Shown in pieces: positions 1 through 11,500 of a DNA stretch of 64,000 nt. A model generated the notes under the pieces. The model searched no databases. It had not been told where the DNA came from and saw only the letters and a list, made by a program, of their open reading frames with translations. Positions within the stretch are counted from its first letter, which is position 1, and every line of letters begins with the position of its first letter. Made by a program: the position numbers and the translations under genes. Source of the stretch: Ophiodon elongatus (Eukaryota; Chordata; Actinopteri; Perciformes; Hexagrammidae); NCBI GenBank assembly GCA_016806645.1, contig JACSYO010002116.1, positions 5,527,001-5,591,000 of the forward strand, given 5' to 3'.

Positions 1-99
1 ACACAAAATTATAGTTCCTCATAGTAGCTTTAATGTAGAAAAAAAAAAAACACATTTTTCTCAATCTGTCTGTCTACCTGTATTTCTGAAAACCTGTAC

Positions 100-425
100 C
101 CTCTTTCTGAAAGGCTCTGTTTTACCTCCTGTCTCTTTAAGGCCCCCTCCCAAAAAAAACCAGTCTTCTCTGATTGGCATGGGAAAAAATGATGGCAAAT
201 GAAGCTCTCAAGCTGTGAGATACTCAGATGGGGGTTGGTGAATTCTAATAAGCCTACAAGTGACATAGAAAAGGGGAACTGACTCTGAATGGCTTGTTAA
301 ATCACAAGTGTTTATAAGTCAACAAAAGATCCAACTGGGTTGTGTTATTATTATATAGTTTGTGGGTTGGTAGGCACTCCTGATCACTAAAAAATAGATT
401 TTTTTAGGATATGTCCCCTTTAAAC
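100..425. repeat. Diverged teleost interspersed repeat fragment
   Basis: CTGAAAGGCTCTGTTTTACC, then TGTCTCTTTAAGGCCCCCTC and a TCTGATTGGC block, ending near GGATATGTCCCCTTTAA, resemble a short repeat that I recall from many percomorph genomes. The class is uncertain, probably a non-autonomous DNA element. A repeat-library search would settle it. Confidence 0.5.
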
Positions 426-3400
426 GATTGATCTATTATCCAAATTCAAGATTAATTTTCTGTCAACCGACTAATGCTGTGACATTATGATTCAGTAGCC
501 ATACTCAGGAGCAGATGTGTGCTCAGCAGAAGTCTGACAGGAGCATGGAATGAGCTGTACACCTGACATCTGTATTTGCAGCTAAGATGCTATTACCTCT
601 ACTTAAACACCTGTTTTACATTGAATATCTTAGATATGTCTGTGGCTGGACAGTTGATATTTCGACATCCCAGGGGTACTCACCCGACCCAGACCACACA
701 ACCGTAACATCCCAAACTTCTTACAAAATATTTTCTATTGAAACAAGCTTTCTCCTCTTGCCCAAGTGCTCAGCTATGCCAAACATGTGCTGCTCTTCTG
801 AAATGTTGGATCATTATTGTCCATAAACACTTCAAACGCTGAAGAACGATTACTCTGAAGCTGGCTCGTTGGAGATGCATTTGGTGGGGTTATTGTTTTA
901 GGCATTGGGGGAAAGAACAGACCGTTTTTTGGACGAGCAATCTGCTCATGGAAAGGAATCAGATGATTAAGCTTATGCAGTCTGTATTCACGCTGAGGCC
1001 AAATACTAGCGGGGGACATTTAAGGACTTGGTGATTGCAGATTTGTGTCATTATTTATTGTTGTTTAGGCTTTATTGTAAAACTGTACTGTAATCACATA
1101 ATTTCAGCTTCTGTGCCAAAGATACTGTCATCTCGGTGGCTATGTGATGATATCCTTGGATCTATTATAAGCAAAGCCAGGAAGAAGAGACGTGGTGAGG
1201 TGCAGGATAGGGTAAGTGATAATAAAATAATGAGCAAAGTTATTGTCTGAGAGTGAGCAAAGCACAAAATACAGTTTGTCATCAGGGCATGGAATAAAGA
1301 AAAAGATGTGAAGAGTGAGAAGTCTGTTGGCCTGGGGCTAAAGAAGTGCAGAGCAGAAGGCAAAACAGACTTAAGTAGAGCTTTGAGACTGCTTAAATAT
1401 TGCCCAACAAGGCCGATTAAAATAAGAACACTTGCGTAAGTAAATCCAGCTTTTCTGTCATAATGGTGTTAAGCGCTGAAACAAATAGTGGATCTATCGA
1501 TTACCTACAAGCAAAACCAATTTTAATGACCCAACTGCACCAATTTTAATGACCCAACTGCAAAGCTCCCAACAACTTAACAGTGCATTGTCTGCCCACA
1601 AATCAGATACAACCTTCCTTGATTTTTTACGTTTTATTTTTTATTTGCATTTTTAAAGTAACTTCTCTTGCAGCTCATCCTCTTCTTTCTCTTTGAATTA
1701 AGCCCACAGTTGGCCTGACCAGATCACAAAATGTGTTCCAAACCAGTAAAAATAATTGAAGACCCTAAACAGTGGATTTGTGTGTCTTAAAAACCCATTG
1801 TGTTAAATTCTCTAGGGCAGAAGGAGGAGAAAGAGGACACTTATAGCAGAGCTAACAAGGGCACAGGGACTATTTCCACCTAACAATAGCAAAATGCCAC
1901 CCAAACACAGCCTCCCTGAGACACACTGATTGTCCTGATCTGTTTAAAATGACACTGAGCAGCAGGAGATGGGAGATTATGTCTAATTAGTGGCCACTGT
2001 CCCAACTGACGAGAACGCCTTGTCTTTCAGGAGGTCTGATGGGGTTAGAGTTCATGACCTGACCAAAACATGGAGGCTGCTGACCCCCCAGCAACACAGG
2101 AGGGCTTTGACTCTACACACAGTTTCATCAGCCTGCATGCCCACACACACCAACACACCCTCACTTCCCTCGAACCCTCCGCTCATCCCTGCCTGACCTT
2201 GACCTCTGCCGATGTGTGTGTGTGACAAAAAGAGAGGGAGGGAGGTCAACAGGTCTCCAGGGAAACTGATTTATTTATTGGCTGATGCTTGTTTTTCCAA
2301 ACAGGTGTAGATCTGCTCGCCAGCTAAGTGTGTGTTTGTGCACGTGTGTGTGTGAAAAGTATGAACTTTTGTTTCCGTTTATGTGTTTGTGCCAATATTT
2401 GTTTTGTCTGTGCCTTTGCATCCCGGCACTCTCCCTGTATAAATACACATGGATGCGTGTTTGGCTGCACCCATGACTATATCCTCTTTGATGTTTGTGT
2501 GTGTGAGGGCGTCGGTGCATGTATGTGTGCGTGCTTTCCGGGCGGCTGTAAATCTCCAGACCGACATGTTGCTTCAGTAGGGAAACAGCAGGTTTGGGAC
2601 ACACTGATGGCCTTCACAGATGGCTTCAGGACCCTGCCCATGGGAGACCTTCTACTCTACCTATTAATTTATTCATTTTCCACTGCAGAGGAGACACTGA
2701 GGCAATTGTGATTGTTTCCAAGAGCCAAAGTCCCTTGAGAGCAGCTTGGGTGTTTTCTTATCTCCCCCCTCATTCTTTCCTTCTAGCCTCTTCTGTCCCC
2801 CTGCCCTCTTTTCTCCTGGTTGGTGTGTGTTCTGTGCAGCTAACCTTATCACCCCAGTGCAGCAGGCCAGCTGACAGGCTTTGAATGTCATTGTCGCAGT
2901 GTCATTGTGTCACTGAGTCAGTGTGGGACACTGATCAGTACCAAGAAGAGGAAAGGCTACAATTTTACCATCACTTATTACTCCTTTCACACTTCATGCA
3001 TCTCTGATGGATGCGATAGAAAAGTGTCGCTGCAGCTAAGAGGTATTAGAGAGGGATTGCAATTCTATTCCTCCAACCAACTTGAGAGGTGGTTGATTTA
3101 AGCAGTCTCATTCTCAAAATGTCCACATGGGACAACTATGGTTCCTCTGTCAAAGCTCCATTGGTGCATCCTTGTTGATGGCAATGCATTCCCTGTCGGG
3201 GGCTGGTAAACGGAGGAGCGAGGAACAGAGGACACATAATTAGCATAATGGGAAGCACTCACTCACGCACTCAGTCCTCAGTATAAACTAACAAGATTTA
3301 ATTAATATGAACGTGTTACAGAAAGCAGCAAAGTATTGCTCTGACTCTGAAAAGCAGTTATTTCATACTCCACATGCATCGTCAAATGGTCAGAGCTCTG

Positions 3401-4362
3401 GTTTCAAAATTACATTACTTTATTGTAATTCATATTCATCATGACTGAGAAATTAGTTAGAGATTCCTTAGACAGCTGAAACTGGCCTTTCTAGCTCGGG
3501 CAAGAATGCATATGAGAGCAATGTTATGGAAAGCGGCTTCTCACTGTTTGTACCACATGCAGAAAGTTTCTCTGCCTTTATTATAGGGAGAGAATGTTTC
3601 CTTGGCATGCTCGAGGCATTTTAAAGGGAGTCTACACGGCATATGCACATCAGCAAACACACACACAACGAAACGTTACATCTTTAATGCATTTCACTGA
3701 GTAAGGCAGGCCAAGGCTCTGCCATTACGGTCCTTCTGTCCATGTCTGGCGGTTTCCACCCTCTCTCACTTTCTTCTTCGAAATGAATGTACAACTCTCT
3801 CCGTCCACTCTTCCTGTAGACAGGTGGTCTGGTGTTTCAGACCAGGATGTTGGCTTTCTGTCTAATGCTGTTTTAATGGTACCTTGGGTGGTGGGTAGAG
3901 AGAAGCATGCTGCAACTAATAAACCCTCCTGGATGTTATATAATAGTCTCTTTCTGTTGTGGTAAACTTGTCAGATCTGATTAACGTGTGTATGAGCATG
4001 CGGTTGCGTGTTCATGTCCTCATTGGTGCGAGTGTGTGGTCAGGTCTGTATTAATGTTTAAGTTAAAAAAATCTATCATAACAACTTCTTATGATAAAGT
4101 CACATCATCCAGAAAGTAATAAAAGGGTCTTTAGAGTTGTTTTTTTTAAATAAATTAGCGTGTAATAATTTGAGTATATTTTAGCCTTTTTACTTGTTTT
4201 AAGAAAAATGTAATATGTTGCCAATGCACAGAGCCTTGTCCAAAGACAATTAACTTCAAAACATCAGTAAATGTCAGGTATTTTTTTGTCTGTTGCCCAG
4301 AATCAAAAAGTGAGGGCTTTCTTCCAGACTGTCTCCACCCATACTGAAAACTAGAGTGAAGT
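426..4362. other. No gene recognised; intergenic
   Basis: Only short chance open frames occur. A perfect 23-base tandem duplication is at 1516-1561, and a GT-rich stretch lies around 2325-2520. In human, ZFYVE27 lies on this side of SFRP5, but I could not find any of its exons here. Confidence 0.6.
1516..1561. repeat. Perfect 23-bp tandem duplication (2 copies)
   Basis: The unit starting ACCAATTTTAATGACCC and ending AACTGC occurs twice head to tail (1516-1538 and 1539-1561) without a mismatch, which suggests a recent slippage or repair event. Confidence 0.9.
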
Positions 4363-4712
4363 TCCATCCATCCATCCATCCATCCATTCTCATCCGCTTA
4401 TCCGGGGTCCAGCTCATTCTGGGGGATCCCGAGGCGCTCCCAGGCCAGCTGGGAGATATAATCCCTCCAGCGTGTCCGGGGTCTTCCCCGGTGCCTGCTA
4501 CCAGTTGGGCGTGCCCGGAAAACCTCTAACGGGAGGCGTCCAGGAGGCATCCTGATTAGATGCCCGAACCACCTCAGCTGACTCCTCTCGATACAAAGGA
4601 GTAGCGCCTCAACTCCAAGTTCCCTCCTGATGTCTGAGCTCCTTACCCTATCTCTGAGGCTGAGCCCGGCCACCCTACGGAGAAAACTCATTTGGGCCGC
4701 TTGTATCCGAGA
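4363..4712 (-). mobile_element. Non-LTR retrotransposon 3' end, RTE/Rex3-like
   Basis: On the minus strand the sequence encodes the C-terminal end of a LINE ORF: MSFLRRVAGLSLRDRVR, then ERSQLRWFGHLIRMPPGRL and RPRTRWRDYISQLAWERLG. A (GATG)n tail follows at 4363-4387. I recall such tails as typical of Rex3/RTE elements in fish. The copy is truncated at its 5' end. It seems to lack about 100 bases just before the tail compared with the form I remember, since the frame goes from GIPQNELDPG directly to a stop. It is a dead copy. Clade assignment is from memory. Confidence 0.75.
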
Positions 4713-5280
4713 CGAGAAGTTACAAAATCTAATATTGAATATTGGATCACTGTGTATTTGTTGTTCTTTCATCGTCCATGACTTGAGATCTGAGATTAAT
4801 GGAAGAGATCAGCATTTTACAGCCACTTGTTTTAGTCTTGGTATGTATAAGAATATACTGTAAATGTGATTTTACAGTACACACATTCAGGCTTCATTAG
4901 CTCATTTCCCAAATGAACTGCTTCACACTAGAAAAATATTTTCTCAGAAATTGAAAAAAAAACGTAAGTCGATCACACACACACCCATCTCTCTAAGTTT
5001 AAAAGAATGTTGAAATTCACGGACCTAAGTAGAACAATTGGGTGTATGCAGGAAAGTTAAATGAAAAACATGAACTCCTGGAATGAACGGTATATGATAT
5101 TATGTTAAGATGAATATTTTCAAAAGTGTGTGAGTGTATTTGTGTGCAGGTGAAAGCCAGACAGGCGGCCCCTACTCAACTGTGAAAAGGTGCTGCTTAT
5201 CAGCGCACTGCAATTATAACGGACAATGTGACCATTATTCTACAGTTTGTGTGTGTGCAAGCGTCAGCAGGATATGTATT

Positions 5281-5283
<3 letters not shown>

Positions 5284-5347
<64 letters not shown>
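5284..5347. repeat. (GT)32 microsatellite
   Basis: An uninterrupted GT run of 64 bases with an imperfect GT-rich continuation to about 5372. Confidence 0.97.
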
Positions 5348-5354
<7 letters not shown>

Positions 5355-5528
5355 TGTGTGTGTCTGTGTGTGGGGTGATGCCCTTTCTGCACTACTTTTC
5401 TGTGACCAAACAGTGTCATATAATACATGTATGTTTGATGGATCTGATGCTTGTTTAAATGGAGGACTCATTGGAGGAAAGTGAGACAATGGGAGATTGT
5501 AGTCATTTTTCCCAATATGTGTGTCTTT

Positions 5529-5530
5529 TG

Positions 5531-5579
<49 letters not shown>
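5529..5579. repeat. (GT)n microsatellite, one interruption
   Basis: A GT run with a single C at 5537; the pure part is 5538-5579. Confidence 0.95.
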
Positions 5580-5580
<1 letters not shown>

Positions 5581-6920
5581 GCAGGTCCCTCATCAGGGCC
5601 TCATTAACTCCACTAAGTGACCTTTGAGGAGGTGCTGATGGGTGTCTGTGGTACGCAGCCAAGTTTCTCCCTTGTCTCCTTTTTCCACTTAACTCCTTTT
5701 TTTTTGTCTTCTACCACTTTGACTTCACTGATTTACCACCTCTTCTTTTATGAAATCTGCTCATACTTTGCCTTTAAGCTGCATGTAATCTGCTACATGA
5801 GAGCTGATTCAACTCTGGTCAACACTTTCCAACAAAGGCATATCCACCTGCATGGAATCTGAATTTCTAGCTCAGTGCTTATTGTGTTTGATCGCTCACA
5901 GAGAATTTTCAGGTTTTGTGGTCTCTAATAAAGGTAGTCCTGTCGACCCATTTCCCCTCTTGTTTCTATCATTCCACAGTCCAGAGACAGAGTGTGCACT
6001 ATCTCCACAATCAGCTGGAAATAAGTCATCACTCTCCTGGCGTTCATGCTTCAAGCACTCTCCAAAACTCTCCACATTTCGGGAAATATGGGAGGAAGAC
6101 AATAAACATTTTACTGTGTCACAGTTGATCCATCTTGTATTTTGGAGAACAAACATGCCAAATGGTTTTATTGCAGTGAATTAGTTGTGTGCGTCTGAAG
6201 TGATTAAGGTCTGAGTGGTTTTGATAAAGTTGGTCGGTTACATTGCAGCCTGCTGTCTGTCTGCGTCACCCCTTCACTCCTAAACATTAAATACTGGTAC
6301 TTTTGTAGCTCAGGCCTTGTATAAAGCTGTGCCCAGTGAGGATCTGGAAGATTTTGGCATCCCACAAAGCGTAACTGAGGTTTCACCTAATTTTTCCCCT
6401 CTGAAAGGAGAAGTTAAGGTGCAAGGCAGACCATGTGCACTCTCGCATTCCTTTATGTACCCTTGAGTTTTTGGAAACTCAACGTCTTCAAAATAAATGA
6501 AGTCGTCTAAAGTTGTATATAATGTTCATTAGATCAATGTAAATTTAAAGAAAATAAATAGATTTTTGTTTGGACTGATTGATTGATAAAAGGAAAATAG
6601 AAAATTAATACTTTTCTTTCCATGACTGCATCTGATTGGCTGGTGGGAACAATTTAATTGCTCAAAGGTTAACATTTTGTATAACTTTTCTATTTTTTTT
6701 TTATGGAAATTAAACTAATAAACTTCACACAGAGGAGCTCTATATGGAATCATATGAAAATAAAATGTACTATGTACGTGTGTAAGTGTGCATTTAATTG
6801 TTTAACATTTTGTGATGAAAGCAGAAAAAGATTGATGAGTGTGCCCTTTGTGGTTTAATTACAATGATAAAGAAATGACACATTTCAAAGAAAGATTCTT
6901 TATAAAAATTTCAAATATAT

Positions 6921-6926
6921 TTTATT
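6921..6926 (-). terminator. sfrp5: Distal poly(A) signal candidate for sfrp5
   Basis: An exact AATAAA on the minus strand about 1.25 kb past the sfrp5 stop, in AT-rich DNA. It would be the distal site if the long 3'UTR is used. Confidence 0.4.
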
Positions 6927-7888
6927 CATTTTCTTTTTTTGTAAAACAAAGATGTATTTCAGTAACAGAACTACAGTACTTACAGGTTAACTGATTAGAA
7001 AATATTGTCAAAGTTAAATCTTCATATTTTACTGCTACGGCAACAGTGAATTTAGGTGCTATGTCTGCATGTATGATTCCTGCTTTCATACAATAGAAGT
7101 TTAACTGAAGCAAAACAAGTACAAAACAAATAAACATTTAAAGAGTGATAGTGAAAAACAGCAAGTACCAGAGACTTATCAACCCAACATTGTTGGTTCT
7201 GTCCAGAGTCTCTTTCTCTCTCTTTCTTTCTCCACTTGTTTTCAGGAAGATGTCTTCTCTGCCTTTACCTCCTTCGCTCTCCCATTGAAAAAGCAAAAAA
7301 TATTCAAGTTTCCCTCTTTCAGGCCACAAAAAATGTTGCTGTACAAAGTCAGTTGAAGCATCATCCAGTCCTCCAGTCTGTCTCGTTCCATTGGTCTTCT
7401 TTCCCAGCAGGGATAAAAGAAAAAAGCCCAGTTTCCTAATCATCTAGTATTCATCTGAATTACCTACTTTTTACATTATTAAAACATACATTTAAGTGGA
7501 TCATCTACATGTCTTTGCGTTGATGTTTTTCCTGGGCGCACATTGCACAGCCCACATGTACTGCAGCGTCTCATTTCTCTCAGCTCTTTTTTACACTGGA
7601 TCAAACCCTGCTTTCCCTCTCAACTCCCTCCCCATTCTGTCTGTCTAGAATCATTACATTATCAAACATGTGTTCCCACCAAAAGTTACCTCAAATCTTT
7701 AGATTCACATTTCTTAATGCCACTGTCTTGATAAAGTTTCTGAAAGATATTGTACAAGTGATTTGTTTTACTATATCAGTAGAGGAAAGTAAAATTACGA
7801 AGGAATATTCCATTAAATTGCGGGGGGTAGATCAAAAATGTCTGTTTTTCTTTCAAATTGTTATAAAATCTGTGGTTTCTTGAGGGCT

Positions 7889-7894
7889 TTTATT
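7889..7894 (-). terminator. sfrp5: Proximal poly(A) signal candidate for sfrp5
   Basis: An exact AATAAA on the minus strand, about 285 bases past the sfrp5 stop. It is the first such hexamer I found downstream of the stop. Use is inferred. Confidence 0.45.
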
Positions 7895-8176
7895 GTTAGG
7901 AGGGAGCTGCCGAGTGGGCAGCTTTTCCCCTCTCCAACATTAACATGTCTGATTCATCTAAGCAGATCAGGACAACCCCCTTGACAACTTGATTCATGTT
8001 AAAGCTGAGAAAATAAATGCTTGGCTGAACCGCTACCCCTTGTAGGACTATGTTGCGGTGCTGGTAACAGATTGTGCAGGGATCTGGGGTTCAGGGACAC
8101 AGAATTTGGATCTACGTGGAACAGGGTGGAATGTGGGGAGCAATAGTGGATTGTGCAAACAGTGCAGCGAGCCGCG

Positions 8177-8505
8177 TCACTGGAAGACGGTGTGGTAGGT
8201 GGGACACTGATGAGACTTCATGTACTTGATGGCGAACTTGAGCTCCTTGCTCTTCTTGTCCCACTTGTGAATGGACATGAGAAGCAGTTGCTGGTCCACT
8301 TTACGGCCCATGATGAGGAAGTTGGACCCCAGGCTGTCAAGCTGGGCACACGGGCAGTTGGCGCCATTCTTGATGTACAGGGTTAGTTTCTTCAGGTCTT
8401 TCTTCCTCAGCACGCCCTGCTTCAACACTTTCTTCTTCTTTTGTGCTGCAATCAGCTTCCTGTCCCCCTTCTCCTTCTTCACCTCCTTGATTTTCATCTT
8501 GAGGG
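8177..8505 (-). CDS. sfrp5: sfrp5 coding exon 3 (rest of netrin-like domain, stop)
   Basis: The acceptor is a polypyrimidine tract ending CTCAG (AG at 8507-8506), and the stop TGA is at 8179-8177. The exon codes for residues 213-321, beginning ALKMKIKEVKKEKGDRK. It contains the basic KKKK stretch, NGANCPC, LIMGRKVD, HKWDKK and the last cysteine (313) close to the end. The basic stretch is typical of SFRP netrin-like domains, which bind heparin. Confidence 0.95.
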
Positions 8506-11500
8506 CTGAGGGAGAAGAGAGGGAGAGATATTTTTAAGTCTGTATTTTATTCTATAAAACAGATATTTACACCCAGAAGCTGTGAATGTGTCATTCTGAT
8601 TCCCCTGTTTCTTTCTACTTTGAGCAGCTGTGACATTTCTTCTTCCTGCAAACCAGCACTGCTGTGCCAAAGACGCAGCTACAGTATTTTACACCTCTCC
8701 TGAGTATCATCATTTAAACTCTCCAGCAGCGTATAAAAACTGCATCCTGTGTGTGTGTGTTTGTGTGTCTGACTTGGGAAAAACCCATAAATGAAAAGGA
8801 GGAAATTTTTTGGGAGTTACAACCTCTTTTTCAAGCAAGTTCAAGTCTTAAGCCCGAGAGGGTGCACAAGTCATTATAAGCAAATTGCAATTCTTTCAAA
8901 TCTCTGATGCGAGTCATTAAATGACATGGCAGTTAAACATTTTCTGTCCCAACTGGGTTGAACATGTTTGTTATATAACTGAAACCAAGTCCTTTCAGAA
9001 CATAGGCCTGAACATTTAAACTGGCAAGGCCTGTCTGGTGCTGTCTTTTTTTATTATTACAGGATTTTACACATCAAATCATGTCAAATTAAGCCTTTAG
9101 GGAGTACTGTAAGCTAAGAACTCCAAGACAAGTCACAAGTTTTCATTTTGAAGGCTTTCTCAGTGTACTGGTTCTAACATCGCAAGGCTTCTATCTGTAT
9201 GGAATCACTTTAGTGTCATCCTTTTTGTTCTCATTCTTCATGTATATCATTTTCTACATAACAATTACTTTGTAATTGGTTGAAATATTTTTTTACATTT
9301 CATGCTCCTCTATTGAGATATTGTGCTTACTTTGTGCTTACATTCCAACACAAAATACCAAGCAGATACCCCTTTGTATGCAGTTTTTTAGCATACAAGG
9401 AGTTTAGTTACAACAAATTCTGGTTTATCAACTTCATGAAGTACTAACTTGCATCTCCTGTGACCCTCCTGTTTATGAGTTTAACATGTGAGAGATTAAA
9501 ATTGAACTGCCAAGCATTTGAGAGAGGAATTCTCTTGGGGAACATTTTGACAGGTGAAATTAATCATTGGCCGTGCAAAGGCGAGGGGTTGGTATGAAGC
9601 ATCGCTATGTACCCAAGCCTGTTGGAAGATCGCCATTTCACTTCTCGCCTGTATAAACATCCCTTGGTACACTCTTATACGTATACAGTACATGCGAAGC
9701 GATAGCATGTTCAATAAGGAATGTGTGTGTTGAGTTGCCTCTCATCCCCATCCTGATTCACATCCAGCTCCTTCACTGAGGGTGTGTGTTTTTGTGCCAC
9801 ATTTGTGTGCCTCAGTTTGTGTGTGTTTTTTCTGAATGAATGCATTCATGTGTATGTGTGTGTTCAGTATAGATAGGAAGGATAAAATAATTTCCCTCCC
9901 TGCTTTATGTTGAATGCCCACTCATATTCAGTGGGCCCCATTGTGCAGTCTGGCCAGTATCCTTGTGACAAGCTGTGCCCATTTCTTTGTACAAACAAAC
10001 TTTCTTTAAAGTGAGCAGAAGGGCTGTAGAGGAAGAGAAGGAGAGAGAAGTGTGCTGTCATTTTGAGGAGAGACAGGTTTTATTTAAGCTAAATCAGGCA
10101 ACCTCCCCAAACAACCAGGTGTAGGCTTCAGGTTTATGCCTTGCACGACTCTTTTCCCTCCCCCTTTCTTTTCTACTCTTGTCATTTGTGCTAGGCTGCA
10201 GGATGGTACAGCAAGGAATGTGGAGGGATCAGACATCAAAAGTAGACTGTAATAAAACACGAAGAACAAAGATTCTCTGAGGGTGAACAGTGTCCGAAGA
10301 TGAATAGGTAACAAGATTCATGAGGCGTGAGATCAAGCCGTAATCGGCTATTGCCCTATAGAATAACATTATAGAGTCATTCTTGCCTTGATCTCCAGAT
10401 CCGTACATCACGGTTATCTTGACTTCTTTACTCATCCTCATACATAAATAGCCAATAAAATGTTTCTATGTGGCTACATCTGCTTTCACATTAACTGTTT
10501 CATTCTAATGAAAAGAAAGTATCTGATCGCTGAAAAAGAAAAACTCATGTTGGAGGATTGAGATATGTAATCCTGAAATTAATCAGACAAATAAATTTAG
10601 GTAGCCATGATTAATTATGGGTGATGACTCTACGTTTTGGCTGCAGCTCATAGTGTGAGCGATGTGCACAAAGATGAATTTTATTGTTGTTGTTGGATGT
10701 GATGTGTGGGCCGTATATTAATTTATAATTTATAATGGGTCATGTTTTGTTTATTCATAGGTGTGGGTGATGGCCAGAAGATAGTTTATAAAACCTACGT
10801 CTCTTTTAAACTGCAGACATTTCCTCTGTGGGACACTTCAGCATAGAAATATAGTTTTGCAGCACTAGTCCGGCCACATTTCATTTTCAGTTACACTATT
10901 CTCACTAATCTGTTCAGAAACATAAGCCATGTTCTTCATGACTCTCCCAAGGTTATGAGTTTTTTTTGTCACCATTTCTAGTTCAATACTTGTTTGACCA
11001 GAGAAAATAGAGAGAAGTATATCATTAACTCTAAAGAATGGGGCAGGAGTCCAAGAGAGCAGAAATTCAGCTGCTGTGGAGTACAATGGGCCAAAAGATT
11101 TGATGAGCAGAAGTAATAGAATAAATATGCTCTGGCTTCGCGTGCAGGTCATTACTGTGGTGAAACTGGAATGCTGGGAAGTAGAAAGTTTAGAAAATGG
11201 GACTGGAAGCTATTATATTAATGTATCACTTTAGGAGATGAAAAGACTTATGCTAGCGGAGGGAATAGTGCAAATTTATGTATTTTCTGCTTGTTCATGT
11301 CTGTGCTCAATTTGAATATTTTCTACAAATACCTGCAAGCATATGGTTTACATGCGAGTTATAGGAAAAGACTGAAATATAAATATGTAATGAAAAAAAC
11401 TCATAGAGCCCAATACTTATTATTTGTATGCGCACCAACAAAGTAACCTTTAAGTGTTGTTGGTACTGGTGAAAGTGTCAGGCGTTTGGAAATCCAAAGG

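Larger units (their letters stand above)
4713..6920. other. No gene recognised; intergenic with two GT arrays
   Basis: Contains the GT arrays at 5284 and 5538 and otherwise AT-rich sequence running into the presumed sfrp5 3' end. No coding or RNA gene was seen. Confidence 0.6.
6921..8176 (-). other. sfrp5: Probable sfrp5 3' untranslated region
   Basis: The stretch follows the sfrp5 stop on the minus strand and has no coding signal. Two AATAAA hexamers occur on this strand, at 7889-7894 and 6921-6926. They would give 3'UTRs of roughly 0.3 and 1.25 kb. The outer boundary is an inference; transcript 3' ends would decide between the two sites. Confidence 0.5.

Noticed and set aside
4398..4772. 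124-codon minus-strand frame as a host gene
   Set aside because: It is the C-terminal end of a truncated LINE ORF with a GATG tail, not a host gene.
5134..5489. 116- and 84-codon frames over the GT array
   Set aside because: Microsatellite translation with no other coding signal.
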